64,000 bases of DNA from Cupriavidus pauculus (GTDB lineage Bacteria > Pseudomonadota > Gammaproteobacteria > Burkholderiales > Burkholderiaceae), in the NCBI RefSeq assembly GCF_008693385.1, contig NZ_CP044067.1, positions 1,958,501 to 2,022,500 on the forward strand. Direction: 5' to 3'. The position numbers and the translations under genes were made by a program. A model generated the notes under the pieces. The model saw only the letters and a list, made by a program, of their open reading frames with translations, ran no database searches and was not told the origin of the DNA. Of this stretch, positions 33,911 through 43,205 are shown one piece after another. How positions within the stretch are numbered: the first letter of the stretch is position 1; each line of letters starts with the position of its first letter.

Positions 33911-35068
33911 ATGGCCCTCGATGCCGAATCCTTCTCGCTGCTGCGCGCCTCGGTGCAGCGCTTTATCGAAGAACGCCTGAAGCCCGCCGAGGACACGCTC
34001 GAGGAACTCGACGACGTGCCGGCCGATATCGTGGCCGATATGAAGGAGATGGGGCTGTTCGGTATCTCCATCCCCGAGGAATACGGTGGCATCGGCCTGT
34101 CGATGTCGCAGGAATGCGAAGTGGTCTATGACCTCGGCCATACGGCGTTCGCGTTCCGCTCGGTGTTCGGCACCAACGTCGGCATCGGCTCGCAGGGCAT
34201 CCTGATGGACGGCACCGAGGAACAGAAGCAGGCCTACCTGCCGCGCATTGCCAGCGGCGACCTGATCATCTCGTTCGCGCTGACCGAACCGGAGGCCGGT
34301 TCGGATGCCGCGTCGGTGCAGACGCGCGCGGTGCTCGAGGGCGATCACTACGTCATCAACGGCACCAAGCGTTTCATCACCAATGCGCCGCGCGCGGGAG
34401 CGTTCACGCTGATGGCGCGTACCGGCGACGCCGGCGCGTCGGGCATCTCGTCGTTTATCGTTCCCGCCGATACCCCGGGCATCACGCTCGGCAAGCCGGA
34501 CCGCAAGATGGGCCAGCGCGGCACGAAGACCTGCGACGTGGTGCTCGAGAACGTGCGCGTGCCGGCCGCCAACATCATCGGTGGCGTGCCCGGTGTCGGC
34601 TTCAAGACCGCGATGAAGGTGCTCGATCGGGGCCGTCTGCATATTTCGGCGCTCGCGTGCGGCATGGCCCATCGCCTGATTACCGACGCGGTGGCCTATG
34701 CGCGCGAACGCAAGCAGTTCGGCAAGCCCATCGGCGATTTCCAGCTGATCCAGGCGATGCTGGCGGACAGCCAGGCGGAGCTTTACGCGGGCATGTCGAT
34801 GGTGCGCGACTGCGCGCAGCGCTACGACGCCAAGGCGCCGGGCAAGGCCGATCCGGAAGTCAGCATGCTGGCCTCCTGCACGAAGATGTTCTGCACGGAG
34901 ATGGTGGGCCGCGTGGCCGACCGCGCGGTGCAGATCCATGGCGGCGCCGGCTATATCGCCGAGTACAAGGCGGAACGCTTCTATCGCGACGTGCGTCTGC
35001 TGCGCCTGTATGAAGGCACGACGCAGATCCAGCAATTGATCATCGCCAAACAACTGCTGCGCGACTGA
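33911..35068 (+). CDS. Acyl-CoA dehydrogenase
   Basis: A 385-residue FAD enzyme that introduces the C2-C3 double bond of acyl-CoA. Core blocks: FGISIPEEYGGIGLS, FALTEPEAGSDAASVQTRA, KRFITNAPRAG, KMGQRGTKTCDVVLENVRVPAANIIGG, AYARERKQFGKPIGDFQ, and the C-terminal QIHGGAGYIAEYKAERFYRDVRLLRLYEGTTQIQQ, where EGT contains the usual catalytic Glu region. Of typical length. GGAGAC is 8 nt before the ATG. Substrate chain length not assignable. It is followed 28 nt later by an unrecognised gene on the same strand. Confidence 0.93.
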   Translation: MALDAESFSLLRASVQRFIEERLKPAEDTLEELDDVPADIVADMKEMGLFGISIPEEYGGIGLSMSQECEVVYDLGHTAFAFRSVFGTNVGIGSQGILMDGTEEQKQAYLPRIASGDLIISFALTEPEAGSDAASVQTRAVLEGDHYVINGTKRFITNAPRAGAFTLMARTGDAGASGISSFIVPADTPGITLGKPDRKMGQRGTKTCDVVLENVRVPAANIIGGVPGVGFKTAMKVLDRGRLHISALACGMAHRLITDAVAYARERKQFGKPIGDFQLIQAMLADSQAELYAGMSMVRDCAQRYDAKAPGKADPEVSMLASCTKMFCTEMVGRVADRAVQIHGGAGYIAEYKAERFYRDVRLLRLYEGTTQIQQLIIAKQLLRD

Positions 35069-35096
35069 TCGCCGAAGGCGCGTGGAGGAGACAACC

Positions 35097-35672
35097 ATGA
35101 ACGAGGCCCGGCAAATCAGCGCGCCGTGTGTCCCGCAGCGCGTGGAGGACGGCGTCTGCCGTCTGCGCGCGGTGGTGGCGACATACCGTTCGGCATTGCA
35201 GGCATTCACGCTGGCCGTATCGCCCGCGGAACTGATGCGTCTGTGTGGGAAGGCAGAACCGGGGCAACCGGATTCGTGTCTGCATTCGCGCCTGGATCCG
35301 CAGCGGGATCCGCAGCTATTGCGCCTGCGAGATTCGGTGATGGCGTGCGGTCTCGCGCTGCCCAGCGCGATTGTGGTGGCGGTGGCGGGCGGGCGCATGC
35401 AATGCGAGTCCGATCACCTCTATACGCTCGATTTGCGCCCTGACGCAGGCGATGCGCTGATCGTGCTAGAAGGGCAGGACCGGCTCGAGCAGCTGGCCCG
35501 TGGCGAGCGGGGCGATTGCAAGACGCTCGTGACGGCGGTCTTGTGTCACACCGTCATCGACGGCGCGATGTCACCAACGATGGCGTCGCTGGCGTCGCTG
35601 ACCTCGATAACCTCACCCGCGGCTTACCAGACGTCGTCGACGTCCCGGAGCAAGTGGCCCGCGAGGATGTAG
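35097..35672 (+). CDS. Unrecognised protein with DGQHR-like stretch
   Basis: A 191-residue protein with a strong GGAGGAGA ribosome site. The section LRDSVMACGLALPSAIVVAV ... DALIVLEGQDRLEQLARG (~80-140) resembles the core of DGQHR-domain proteins (DndB-like), where a helix-LPxxIVxxV strand is followed by DGQHRL; here the motif reads EGQDRL, so the key D and H are changed. The C-terminal ~35 residues are Ser/Thr/Ala-rich and the last 49 nt overlap the convergent LexA-box gene, so the protein may be truncated or the tail an accident of read-through. Function unknown; resemblance is weak. Confidence 0.5.
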   Translation: MNEARQISAPCVPQRVEDGVCRLRAVVATYRSALQAFTLAVSPAELMRLCGKAEPGQPDSCLHSRLDPQRDPQLLRLRDSVMACGLALPSAIVVAVAGGRMQCESDHLYTLDLRPDAGDALIVLEGQDRLEQLARGERGDCKTLVTAVLCHTVIDGAMSPTMASLASLTSITSPAAYQTSSTSRSKWPARM

Positions 35673-36028
35673 TCGCCCAGGCGCGTCGCCTTGGCTTCGA
35701 GTTCCACCAGTTCGTGATCGGCCAGTGTGCCGAGATCGAACTGGCAATATAAATTCCGCTGCCGGAACGTGGTCTTCGGCGTGGCCAGACCTTCGAGCAG
35801 CGCCTCGCGCGATCGCACCGCGATGCTTTCCTGCCCGCGGTACTGCACCTTGATGCCGCGTTTCTCGCCCAGCCGGCCCAGTTCGACAGCATCCTGCCAG
35901 CCCGTCTCGTAATCGAGTTCGACCGCCCGCACTGCCGCGCCGACCTTCTTTGCGATATCTCCGGACACATTCCCCGAGGCCAGGAATCGCAACGCCTCTG
36001 CCTTGCTGCCAGCCCGCATGATTGACAT
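35624..36028 (-). CDS. Small cytoplasmic protein under a LexA box, unknown function
   Basis: A 134-residue soluble protein, not recognised. It is rich in charged helices (SGDIAKKVGAAVRAVELDYETGW; LADHELVELEAKATRLGDYIL) with a basic centre (FRQRNLYCQFD). No signal or membrane segment. ATG 36028 follows AAGAGGGG at good spacing; ATG 36019 is an alternative. A consensus-like LexA box overlaps the -10 element 24 nt upstream, so SOS induction is expected. Its 3' end overlaps the convergent gene by 49 nt, meaning induction would produce antisense RNA to that gene's tail. Possible roles (cell-cycle, repair or phage-type function) are guesswork. Confidence 0.65.
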   Translation of the reverse strand: MSIMRAGSKAEALRFLASGNVSGDIAKKVGAAVRAVELDYETGWQDAVELGRLGEKRGIKVQYRGQESIAVRSREALLEGLATPKTTFRQRNLYCQFDLGTLADHELVELEAKATRLGDYILAGHLLRDVDDVW

Positions 36029-36051
36029 CCACCCCTCTTGATTCAACGACA

Positions 36052-36067
36052 CTGTACAAATATACAG
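36052..36067. promoter_or_regulatory. LexA (SOS) box
   Basis: CTGTACAAATATACAG fits the CTGT-N8-ACAG operator exactly with an A/T-rich centre, flanked by A and T-type bases (ACTG...CAGTG). It lies over the -10 region of the promoter for the 134-residue protein. Confidence 0.8.
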
Positions 36068-36087
36068 TGATCGACGTGGACCTACAA
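36059..36087 (-). promoter_or_regulatory. Predicted promoter of the LexA-box gene
   Basis: Minus strand: -35 TTGTAG (36087-36082), 17-bp spacer, -10 TATATT (36064-36059). The LexA box covers the -10 hexamer, so LexA binding would exclude RNA polymerase. Confidence 0.65.
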
Positions 36088-36170
36088 GCACCACCAATGA
36101 GGAGGTGCAGCCAGAATCCCACTTTTCAAGGCCAGACTAACGCGGGAACAGGTCACGGTTATGTGTCACA

Positions 36171-36201
36171 GCAGACGGCGCTTTCAAAAACGCACGTCTG
36201 C
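36171..36201. other. Inverted repeat downstream of the M16 peptidase gene
   Basis: GCAGACGGCG pairs with CGC-A-CGTCTGC around a 10-nt loop (one bulge). It is 17 nt past the leftward M16 stop but has no T-run. Perhaps an mRNA end structure. Confidence 0.35.
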
Positions 36202-36217
36202 CTGATGACCCCTGATG

Positions 36218-39064
36218 TCAGGGTCTCGTCTCGGGCCGAGCCGGCTCCGGCACCGCCGACGCCGCCTGGACACCGCCCGGCGCTGGCGCAGCCGGTGCCG
36301 GCGTCGAGAAATCGCCCGCGTAGGCACGTGTGATCGTGCCCGGCGACAGATAGCGCCGGATGGCATCGTTCACGGCCTCCGGCGTGGCCGCCCGCACGCG
36401 CTCGTCGAGCTCGGCGGTGAAGGCCATCGTGCGACCGAGGTACAGCTGCGTCGCGAGCATGCCGGCGAGCGAACCGTCGCGCGATCGACCGACGGTAGCC
36501 TGTTGCAGCAGGCCGCTCTGCGCTTCCGCGAGTTCGCTGGCGGTAATGCCGTCGCGCACGAAGCGCGCGAGTTCGTCGTCGAGTGCGCGGCGCAGGCGTT
36601 CGAGGTTCTGCGGCGCGTAGACCGCGTACATGCCGAAGCGGCCCGCGCGATCGAGCGACCCCACCTGCAGGTAGCTCGACGCGCCATAGCTGATGCCGTC
36701 CTGCTGCCGTAGCCTGTCGGCCATGCGACTGCGCATGCCGGTGCCGCCAAACACGCGGCTCGCGATCATCAGCAACGGATAGTCGGGCGAGTCCGTCAGC
36801 AGGTCGAGCGGTTGCGTAGCCATGTACACCGCGTTGGCCTTGCCGGGCGTCTCCAGCGTGAAGCTCGCGCCCGGAATCGCGATGAATGGACGGTCCACGC
36901 GCGCGAACGGCACCGACGCGTGCCAGTCCCCAAACAGAAAGACCGCCTGCCGCACGGCTTCGTCGGGATCGAAGTCGCCCACGAGCGCCAGTTGCGCATG
37001 GTCCGCCCCGTAGAAGCGGGCATGGAAGTCCCGCGCATCGGCGGGTGTCACCGCGCGCAGTTCCGCGAGGCTTTCGTCGAACGTCGGCGTATAGCGCGGA
37101 TCGCTGGCAGGGTAGGGATTGCCGTGGCGGCCGATCGCATTGGGCGCCAGCGCGTTCGGCTGGCTGCGCTGGCTCTCGATGCCGGCAATCGAACTTGCGC
37201 GCAGCGTCTCGAACTCGCTGGCCGGGAAGGTCGGCATGCGCAGCACGGTGCGCAGCAACGCCAGCAGGTCGGGCAGGTACTGGCGGCGCGTCTCGAACGA
37301 GACGGTCACGCTTTCCGCGCCGCCGGAGACCGACACATTGGCCTTGAGCGCCTCGAGCCGGTCCGCGATCTGCTGCCGGTCGAACGCGCCGGCACCGCGC
37401 CGCAGCATGCCCGCGGTCAGCGTGCCCACCGCGCGCTTGCCCTGCAGCGCTTCCGCATTGCCGAAGCGCAGCACCAGCGTGCCGTTGACGCCTTCACCGC
37501 GCGTCGGCTTCGGCAGCAACGCCAGTTGCAGGCCGTTGGGCAGCGTCTGCCGCGTCGTATGCGCATCGATATTCGCGGGGCTCGGATCGAACGTGGCCAC
37601 GGCCGCCGCGGCGGGTTTGCCCCGATAGTCGCGCGTCATCGCGGCCACGTCGGGCGTGGCGGGCATCGCGGCCAGTTGCGGCTTGTCGCCGGGCAGGAAC
37701 TGGCCCACCGTGCGATTGGACGGCCGCAGATAGTTTTCCGCGACGCGCTGGACGTCCTCCAGCGTGGCCGTTTCCACGCGATCGCGGGCGATGAAGAACA
37801 GCCGCCAGTCGCCCTTGGCGATCGCTTCGGACAGCGCCACGCCGTAGCGCGCCGGGTCGTTGAGGATATGTTCGTAGGCATTGCGCATGCGTACGCGGGC
37901 ACGCTCGAGCTCCTCGGCCGTGACCGGCCTTGCCGCCACGCCTTCCACCTCGGCGAGCAGCGCCGCGCGCAGCGGCTCGATCGGGCGATCCTTGCTCGTG
38001 CCGGCGGCGAACATCATCACGCCGGGGTCGTACCGCGCCTCCAGCGACGAGCTCTGCCACGCCGCCTTGCGCGTCTGCACCAGCGATTGCTCGAGCCTTC
38101 CGCCCGGAGTGTCCGCGAGGACCACCGAAAGCAGCCCCAGCGCCGTGCTGTCGGGGTGCGCGCCCGGCGCGACGTGATATTGCACCGCGACAATGCTGCT
38201 GTCGCCGGGGCGCGTCAGCGTGAGCTCGCGCGCGCCTTCCTGCGGCGGCTCCACCGTGTGCTCGGGCGGCAGCACGCGCGCCGGTCGCGGAATCGTGCCG
38301 AATGCCTGCTCGATCCGCGCGAGCGTACGCGCCGGGTCGAACTGTCCCGTCACCACGAGTACCGCGTTGTCCGGCTGGTAGTAGCGGCGATAGAACGCGC
38401 GCAGGTTCTCGATGCCCACATGCTCCACGTCGCTGCGCGCGCCGATCGGCGCCTTGCCATAGTTGTGCCAGCGATAGGCTGCCGCGCTCATCTGCTGCAT
38501 CAGCATGCGCATCGGATTGTTCTCGCCGATCTCCATCTCGTTGCGCACGACCGTCATCTCGCTGTCGAGGTCCGCGCGCGCGATCACGCTGTTGACCATC
38601 CGGTCCGCTTCCATGCGCAGCGCCCAGTCGAGGTTGTCCTCGCTGTAGGCGAACGTCTCGAAGTAGTTGGTGCGGTCCTGCGCGGTCGTGCCGTTGGAGG
38701 TCATGCCCCGCCGCGCGAACTCGGTCGGGATCGTGCGGCCCGGCAGGGATGGCGTGCCCTTGAAGAGCAGATGCTCGAGCAGGTGAGCCATGCCGGTCTC
38801 GCCGTAGTTCTCGTGCCGGCTGCCGACGAGGTAGGTCACGTTGACGGTGGTCGTGGGCTGCGCGGCGTCGGGCGCCAGCAGAATGCGCAGGCCATTGGCG
38901 AGCCGGTACTCGGTGATGCCTTCCACCTCCGTGACGCGCGTGGCCGCGACGACCGGCGCGGCGCTCACGGGCGCCACGGTCGCGGCGATCCGCGGCTGCG
39001 CGAACGCAAGCGTGGAGGCGGCCGTCAGCGCGGCGGCCAGCATCAGGGTGAAACGAGGCAGCAT
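36218..39064 (-). CDS. Double-domain M16 zinc metallopeptidase (insulinase/pitrilysin type)
   Basis: A 948-residue exported peptidase. Signal peptide MLPRFTLMLAAALTAASTLAFA; first M16 domain with inverted zinc motif HLLEH (H94, E97, H98) and downstream Glu in NEMEIGENNP; linker; then a second, inactive M16-like half (from ~500: RQTLPNGLQLALLPKPT, with no HxxEH at the matching place; YGADHAQLALVGDF) that closes the chamber. It should degrade peptides in the periplasm. C-terminal Pro/Ala tail. ATG 39064 has GGGAGA; the ATG at 39085 has no ribosome site. Confidence 0.92.
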   Translation of the reverse strand: MLPRFTLMLAAALTAASTLAFAQPRIAATVAPVSAAPVVAATRVTEVEGITEYRLANGLRILLAPDAAQPTTTVNVTYLVGSRHENYGETGMAHLLEHLLFKGTPSLPGRTIPTEFARRGMTSNGTTAQDRTNYFETFAYSEDNLDWALRMEADRMVNSVIARADLDSEMTVVRNEMEIGENNPMRMLMQQMSAAAYRWHNYGKAPIGARSDVEHVGIENLRAFYRRYYQPDNAVLVVTGQFDPARTLARIEQAFGTIPRPARVLPPEHTVEPPQEGARELTLTRPGDSSIVAVQYHVAPGAHPDSTALGLLSVVLADTPGGRLEQSLVQTRKAAWQSSSLEARYDPGVMMFAAGTSKDRPIEPLRAALLAEVEGVAARPVTAEELERARVRMRNAYEHILNDPARYGVALSEAIAKGDWRLFFIARDRVETATLEDVQRVAENYLRPSNRTVGQFLPGDKPQLAAMPATPDVAAMTRDYRGKPAAAAVATFDPSPANIDAHTTRQTLPNGLQLALLPKPTRGEGVNGTLVLRFGNAEALQGKRAVGTLTAGMLRRGAGAFDRQQIADRLEALKANVSVSGGAESVTVSFETRRQYLPDLLALLRTVLRMPTFPASEFETLRASSIAGIESQRSQPNALAPNAIGRHGNPYPASDPRYTPTFDESLAELRAVTPADARDFHARFYGADHAQLALVGDFDPDEAVRQAVFLFGDWHASVPFARVDRPFIAIPGASFTLETPGKANAVYMATQPLDLLTDSPDYPLLMIASRVFGGTGMRSRMADRLRQQDGISYGASSYLQVGSLDRAGRFGMYAVYAPQNLERLRRALDDELARFVRDGITASELAEAQSGLLQQATVGRSRDGSLAGMLATQLYLGRTMAFTAELDERVRAATPEAVNDAIRRYLSPGTITRAYAGDFSTPAPAAPAPGGVQAASAVPEPARPETRP

Positions 39065-39220
39065 GAAGTCTCCCGCAGCGGGCACGATGTGAGCCCGATT
39101 CTAGCCGCCGGCGGGGCTGGCGGGGGCGACAACAAGGCGCGGGGCCGTACATTTCGCCGAATGGAGGAGAATGTCCGATTCCAGCGCATTTCATCGCACT
39201 CCGCGCGCTACGATCGCCGC

Positions 39221-40719
39221 ATGAAACTTGATCCCGATACCTGTTACCGCGCCGTTGCGTCGCATGACCGGCGCTTCGACGGGCGTTTCTTCGTCGGCGT
39301 GTCGTCCACCGGCGTCTATTGCCGGCCGGTCTGCGCCGTCCGCACGCCCCGGCGCGAGTCTGCTCGTTCTACGAGACCGCGGCGGCGGCCGAGAAACATG
39401 GCTATCGCCCGTGCCTGCGCTGCCGGCCGGAGCTCGCGCCCGGCCACGGGCTGGCCGATATCTCGGGCCGCCTCGCGCAGGCCGCCGCCACGCTGATCGA
39501 CGACGGCTTCATGGCCGACGGCGGCGTGGCCCAGCTGGCCGCGCGCATCGGCGTGACCGAGCGCCATCTGCGGCGCCTGTTCGATGCCGAGTTCGGCGTC
39601 TCGGTGCTCGAATACGCGCAGACCCAGCGGTTGCTGCTGGCCAAGCGGCTCCTCACCGATACCGCCATGCCCGTGACCGAAGTCGCCCATGCGGCCGGAT
39701 TCGGCAGCGTGCGCCGCTTCAACGATGTCCTGAAGACGCGCTACGGCCTCACCCCGCTTGCCATGCGCAAGCGCGCGGCCGACGGCATGGCGGATCGCCT
39801 CGTATTCGAGCTCGGCTATCGGCCCCCCTATGCATGGCACGTGCTCATGGGCTTTCTGGGCACGCGCGCGGTCGAGGGTATCGAGCAACTGCATGCCGAT
39901 GCCTACCAGCGCACCATGGCGATCGAGAGCGGCGGGCGCCTGCACCTCGGCTGGGTGCGCATCGAGCACGTGCCGCGCCGGCTGGTGCTGCGCGTCACGC
40001 TGTCCGCCTCGCTGGCGCACGCGATTCCACAGGCGCTGGGCAAGGTCCGGCGGCTGTGCGACCTCGGCTGCCGCCCCGATGTGGTGGACCGCCATCTCGG
40101 AGAACTCGCCGACGCGCAGCGTGGCGGGGTGCCCGGTATCCGCCTGCCCGGCACGTTCGACGGGCTGGAGATCGCGGTGCGCGCGATCGTGGGCCAGCTG
40201 ATCTCCGTCGTGCATGCGCGGCGGATTCTCGCGCGGCTCGTGGCCATCGCCGGCACGCCGTTGTCCGCGGAGGCCGCGCTGCCGACCCTGACCCACGTGT
40301 TCCCCACGGCGGCCGCGCTGGCCGCGTTGTCCGACGACGCCTATCGGGAAGCCGGGGTGCCGACCGGAAAGATGCGCGCCATCCGCGCGCTGGCCGGGCA
40401 GATCGACGCCCGGGCGCTGCGCCTGGACCCGCAGGCCCCGCCCGGGGAAACCGTCGCCGCGCTGCGCGCGCTGCCAGGCATCGGCGACTGGACGGCGCAG
40501 TACATCGCCATGCGGGCGCTGGGCTGGCCCGATGCCTTTCCTGCCACCGATTACGCGCTGCGCAAGGCGCTGGGTGTGGAGACCACGCGCGAGGTCAACG
40601 CGCGCACCGCCCAGTGGGCACCATGGCGCGCCTATGCCGCCGTTCATCTGTGGTTCCGGTACGAGCAGCGCAAGCTGCAGCCGGTAACCGACAACGACAC
40701 CGCCGGGGAACCAGCATGA
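39221..40719 (+). pseudogene. alkA: Ada/AraC/AlkA fusion (DNA-3-methyladenine glycosylase II) broken by a single-base frameshift
   Basis: Domains in order: Ada-type zinc domain with Cys ligands (GVYCRPVCAVRTPRRE in the first frame, then CSFYETAAAAEKHGYRPCLRCRPEL in another frame), AraC-type HTH (IGVTERHLRRLFDAEFGVS), AlkA N-terminal fold, and HhH-GPD glycosylase (ALPGIGDWTAQYIAMRALGWPDAFPATDYALRKAL, with the catalytic Asp in PATD). The frame changes at 39359-39360, where two bases stand where a codon is expected. Restoring one base gives 500 codons exactly. This is either a true -1 mutation or a sequencing error. If real, translation from an internal start could still make the HTH and glycosylase parts. 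The next gene, ogt, overlaps by ATGA. Confidence 0.88.
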
Positions 40720-41246
40720 CGACCGCTTCCATGACCGCCTACCGCATCGTCGAGAGCCCGCTCGGCGATATCGTGCTGCGCGCCGCCGACGGCGCGCTCA
40801 CCGGGCTGTTCTTTGCGGGGCAGAAGTATTTCCCGCCTGATATCGACGCCGCCGCGGTCCGGGCCGGTGGCGCCCCGGCAGCCGACGCCCGCGTCCTTGC
40901 CCAGACCGCCGAGGAGCTGGACGGATACTTTGCCGGCGCGCTGCACGCCTTCTCGGTCCCCGTGCGGTTCGCCGGCAGCGCGTTCCAGCGCCAGGTCTGG
41001 CAGGCGTTGCGCGATATCGCGTTCGGGGGCACGGTCTCGTACGGGGAGCTGGCCGCGTCGCTCGGCCTGCCCGCGTCGCACGCGCGCGCCGTGGGCGGCG
41101 CGGTCGGCCGCAATCCGCTGTCCGTCGTCGTGCCGTGCCATCGCGTGCTGGGCGTCAGCGGCGCGCTGACCGGCTATGCCGGCGGCGTGGACCGCAAGCG
41201 GGCGCTGCTCGGGCTGGAGGGCGTGCCCGGGATTCCGGGCGTTTGA
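40716..41246 (+). CDS. ogt: Methylated-DNA-[protein]-cysteine S-methyltransferase
   Basis: A 176-residue suicide repair protein that takes methyl groups from O6-methylguanine onto its own cysteine. Active site motif VVPCHRVLG (Cys near 146), HTH region SYGELAASLGLPASHARAVGGAVGRNPL. Its ATG overlaps the stop of the Ada/AlkA gene (ATGA), so the two form a coupled alkylation-repair operon. An internal frameshift upstream may affect this coupling little, since the last part of alkA remains in its own frame. Confidence 0.95.
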   Translation: MTTASMTAYRIVESPLGDIVLRAADGALTGLFFAGQKYFPPDIDAAAVRAGGAPAADARVLAQTAEELDGYFAGALHAFSVPVRFAGSAFQRQVWQALRDIAFGGTVSYGELAASLGLPASHARAVGGAVGRNPLSVVVPCHRVLGVSGALTGYAGGVDRKRALLGLEGVPGIPGV

Positions 41247-41462
41247 GGGCGGGGCGTACACTGCGCTTGTCACCCGGCGTTGTGCGCGAGTCGCTACCCC
41301 ACGTTAGTCTGTGCCTCAAGTTATGCAACATTTTGCCGAAGGCCAAGGCAAGCGCTTGCGCCGCGCCGTCCGCCACGCGTACCATGCCGCGTTGGTCGCC
41401 ACCCTGCTCTTTCGCGGCGCAATTCCCACACAGACGTAGCGTATTTCCCGTAGCGTAATGCC

Positions 41463-42266
41463 ATGAGCCTCCGAGATTCCCGCGGGTCCGACCCGGCACA
41501 ACCCCTTTCCCAGATGTCGCAGGGGGAAGACGAAGACCAAGAACAAGAGACGTCGCGCTCGGACGAACGCTACCGCCTGACACATGTCTCGCAGATCGGC
41601 ACGGTGCTGCGCGATCTGGCGTGGCAGAAATGCCTGCTCAGCGTGCGTTCGCGCAGCGGCTCGGAGATCGTGACGTCGATTCTTCACGTCGATCCGGCCC
41701 AGCGCACCTTTATCTTCGACTGGTGCCGCGCCGATGGCGAGCGCCAGGCACTGATGGCGTCGGACCAGAACGCGTTTTCGGGCCTGCTGCGCGGCGTGCC
41801 CGTGAACTTCCTCGTCGGCACACCGGGCGCGACCCGCTTCGAGGGCGGCCCGGCCTTTATCGCCGACTTCCCGGAAAAGCTCTACCACTTCCAGCGCCGC
41901 CGCCATTTCCGCGCGCGTACGCTGCTGACCAAGGGGTATCGCTGCGAGATCCGCATCGAGGACGGCGCGGAGACGCGCGTGCTGCAGATGGATATCGCCG
42001 ATCTCTCGCTGTCCGGCGTGGGCCTGCGGTCGCGCGCGGTGGGCGCCGAGCAGCTGCCCGTGGGTACCACGGCCAAGCGCTGCCTGCTCGACTTCGGCGA
42101 ACTCGGCCGGCTGGAACTGGACATGCAGGTCGTCGGCCACTGGATGGTGGGTTACGATGACAACACCGTCCACCACTACGGCTGCGCGTTCCTGAATCCG
42201 GACGGCCGCATGGAAAACTTCCTCCAGCGCCTGGTATTCGCGCTCGAACTGGCCGCCCGCGGCTGA
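41463..42266 (+). CDS. ycgR: YcgR-type flagellar brake protein with PilZ domain
   Basis: A 267-residue c-di-GMP effector. N-terminal ~40 residues are acidic and disordered, followed by a YcgR-like domain (LLSVRSRSGSEIVTSILHVDPAQRTFIFDW; GPAFIADFPEKLYHFQRRRHFRA) and a C-terminal PilZ domain. The binding motifs are RRRHFR (RxxxR) and DLSLSGVG (D/NxSxxG). YcgR slows the flagellar motor when c-di-GMP is high. No flagellar genes are adjacent. The gene is alone, preceded by a 216-bp spacer with no recognisable operator. Confidence 0.9.
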   Translation: MSLRDSRGSDPAQPLSQMSQGEDEDQEQETSRSDERYRLTHVSQIGTVLRDLAWQKCLLSVRSRSGSEIVTSILHVDPAQRTFIFDWCRADGERQALMASDQNAFSGLLRGVPVNFLVGTPGATRFEGGPAFIADFPEKLYHFQRRRHFRARTLLTKGYRCEIRIEDGAETRVLQMDIADLSLSGVGLRSRAVGAEQLPVGTTAKRCLLDFGELGRLELDMQVVGHWMVGYDDNTVHHYGCAFLNPDGRMENFLQRLVFALELAARG

Positions 42267-42281
42267 CCCGGGGCGCGGCCG

Positions 42282-43130
42282 TCAGCTGGCGATCAGCTTG
42301 CCGATGGCCGCCGCCGCTTCGCGCATCGGCGTCAGCAGGCGCGCGATCATTTCCGCTTCCGATACACGCGTCGCCTTGACGCTCACACTGACGGCAGCCA
42401 CCACGGTGCCGGACAGCGCGCGCACCGGCACCGCGATCGCGCGCAGGCCCGGTTCCAGTTCCTCGTCGATCAGCACGTAGTCCACCTCGCGCGCGCGCGT
42501 GAAGGCGGCCTCGAGCTCGGTCCGGGACACCTTGGTCTGCAGCGTGCGCGGCCGCAGTTCCGCGTGCTCGAAGAACGCCTCGAGCACGGCCTCCGGCTGA
42601 TAGGCCAGCAGCAGCCGGCCAATCGACGTGCAGTAGGCCGGGAGGCGGCTCCCCATCCCCAGCGAATGCGTGAGCACGCGCTGCACCTCGGACCGCACCA
42701 GATACAGGATGTCGGTGCCATCGAGGATCGCCAGCGCCGACGTTTCGTGGATGCGCGTGCTCAGCGTGTCCAGAATCGGCTGGGCGGCGGAGACCAGGGA
42801 CGTCGAGGAGAAGTAGGCATGGCCAAGGTGGAGCACCCGCGGGCGCAGCGCGAAATGGCCGTCCTGCTGACTCACGTAGCCGAGTTGCTCGAGCGTATAG
42901 AGACACCGGCGCACCGAGGCGCGGGATAGCTGGGTCCGCTGGGCGACCTGCGAGATCGTCAGCGGCCGCTTGCGTTCGGAGAACGCCTCCAGCACCGTCA
43001 GGCCGCGCGCAAGCGACAGCATGAAGTTCGGATCGCCGGCAAAGCCGGTCAGCAGGTCCGAAGGGGGACGGGCGGCGCGCACGGTGTCGGCATGCGCGGT
43101 CTGGAGGCGAATCGGATTGGGGGCGTCCAT
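42282..43130 (-). CDS. IclR-family transcriptional regulator (PcaR/PobR-like)
   Basis: A 282-residue regulator. HTH at ~35-90 (LARGLTVLEAFSERKRPLTISQVAQRTQLSRASVRRCLYTLEQLGYV) and an effector domain (SSTSLVSAAQPILDTLSTRIHETSALAILDGTDILYLVR; GLRAIAVPVRALSGTVVAAVSVS). The combination with a SVRRCLYTLEQLGYV helix is typical of the PcaR/PcaU/PobR group controlling aromatic acid breakdown. No catabolic genes lie beside it, so the target is elsewhere or itself. Confidence 0.9.
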   Translation of the reverse strand: MDAPNPIRLQTAHADTVRAARPPSDLLTGFAGDPNFMLSLARGLTVLEAFSERKRPLTISQVAQRTQLSRASVRRCLYTLEQLGYVSQQDGHFALRPRVLHLGHAYFSSTSLVSAAQPILDTLSTRIHETSALAILDGTDILYLVRSEVQRVLTHSLGMGSRLPAYCTSIGRLLLAYQPEAVLEAFFEHAELRPRTLQTKVSRTELEAAFTRAREVDYVLIDEELEPGLRAIAVPVRALSGTVVAAVSVSVKATRVSEAEMIARLLTPMREAAAAIGKLIAS

Positions 43131-43205
43131 GGGAAATGCGTGGCCTGGAGCGTTCGATAATCGCGCATCTTAACGTCTCGCGAAACGCCTTCGCCCCTTC
43201 GGAGC

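Noticed and set aside
36812..39496. 894-codon plus-strand frame over the M16 peptidase
   Set aside because: Antisense to the M16 gene, Arg/Ala/Gln-rich with no domain. Only its last part, after 39221, contains the real Ada zinc domain, which is reported under alkA.
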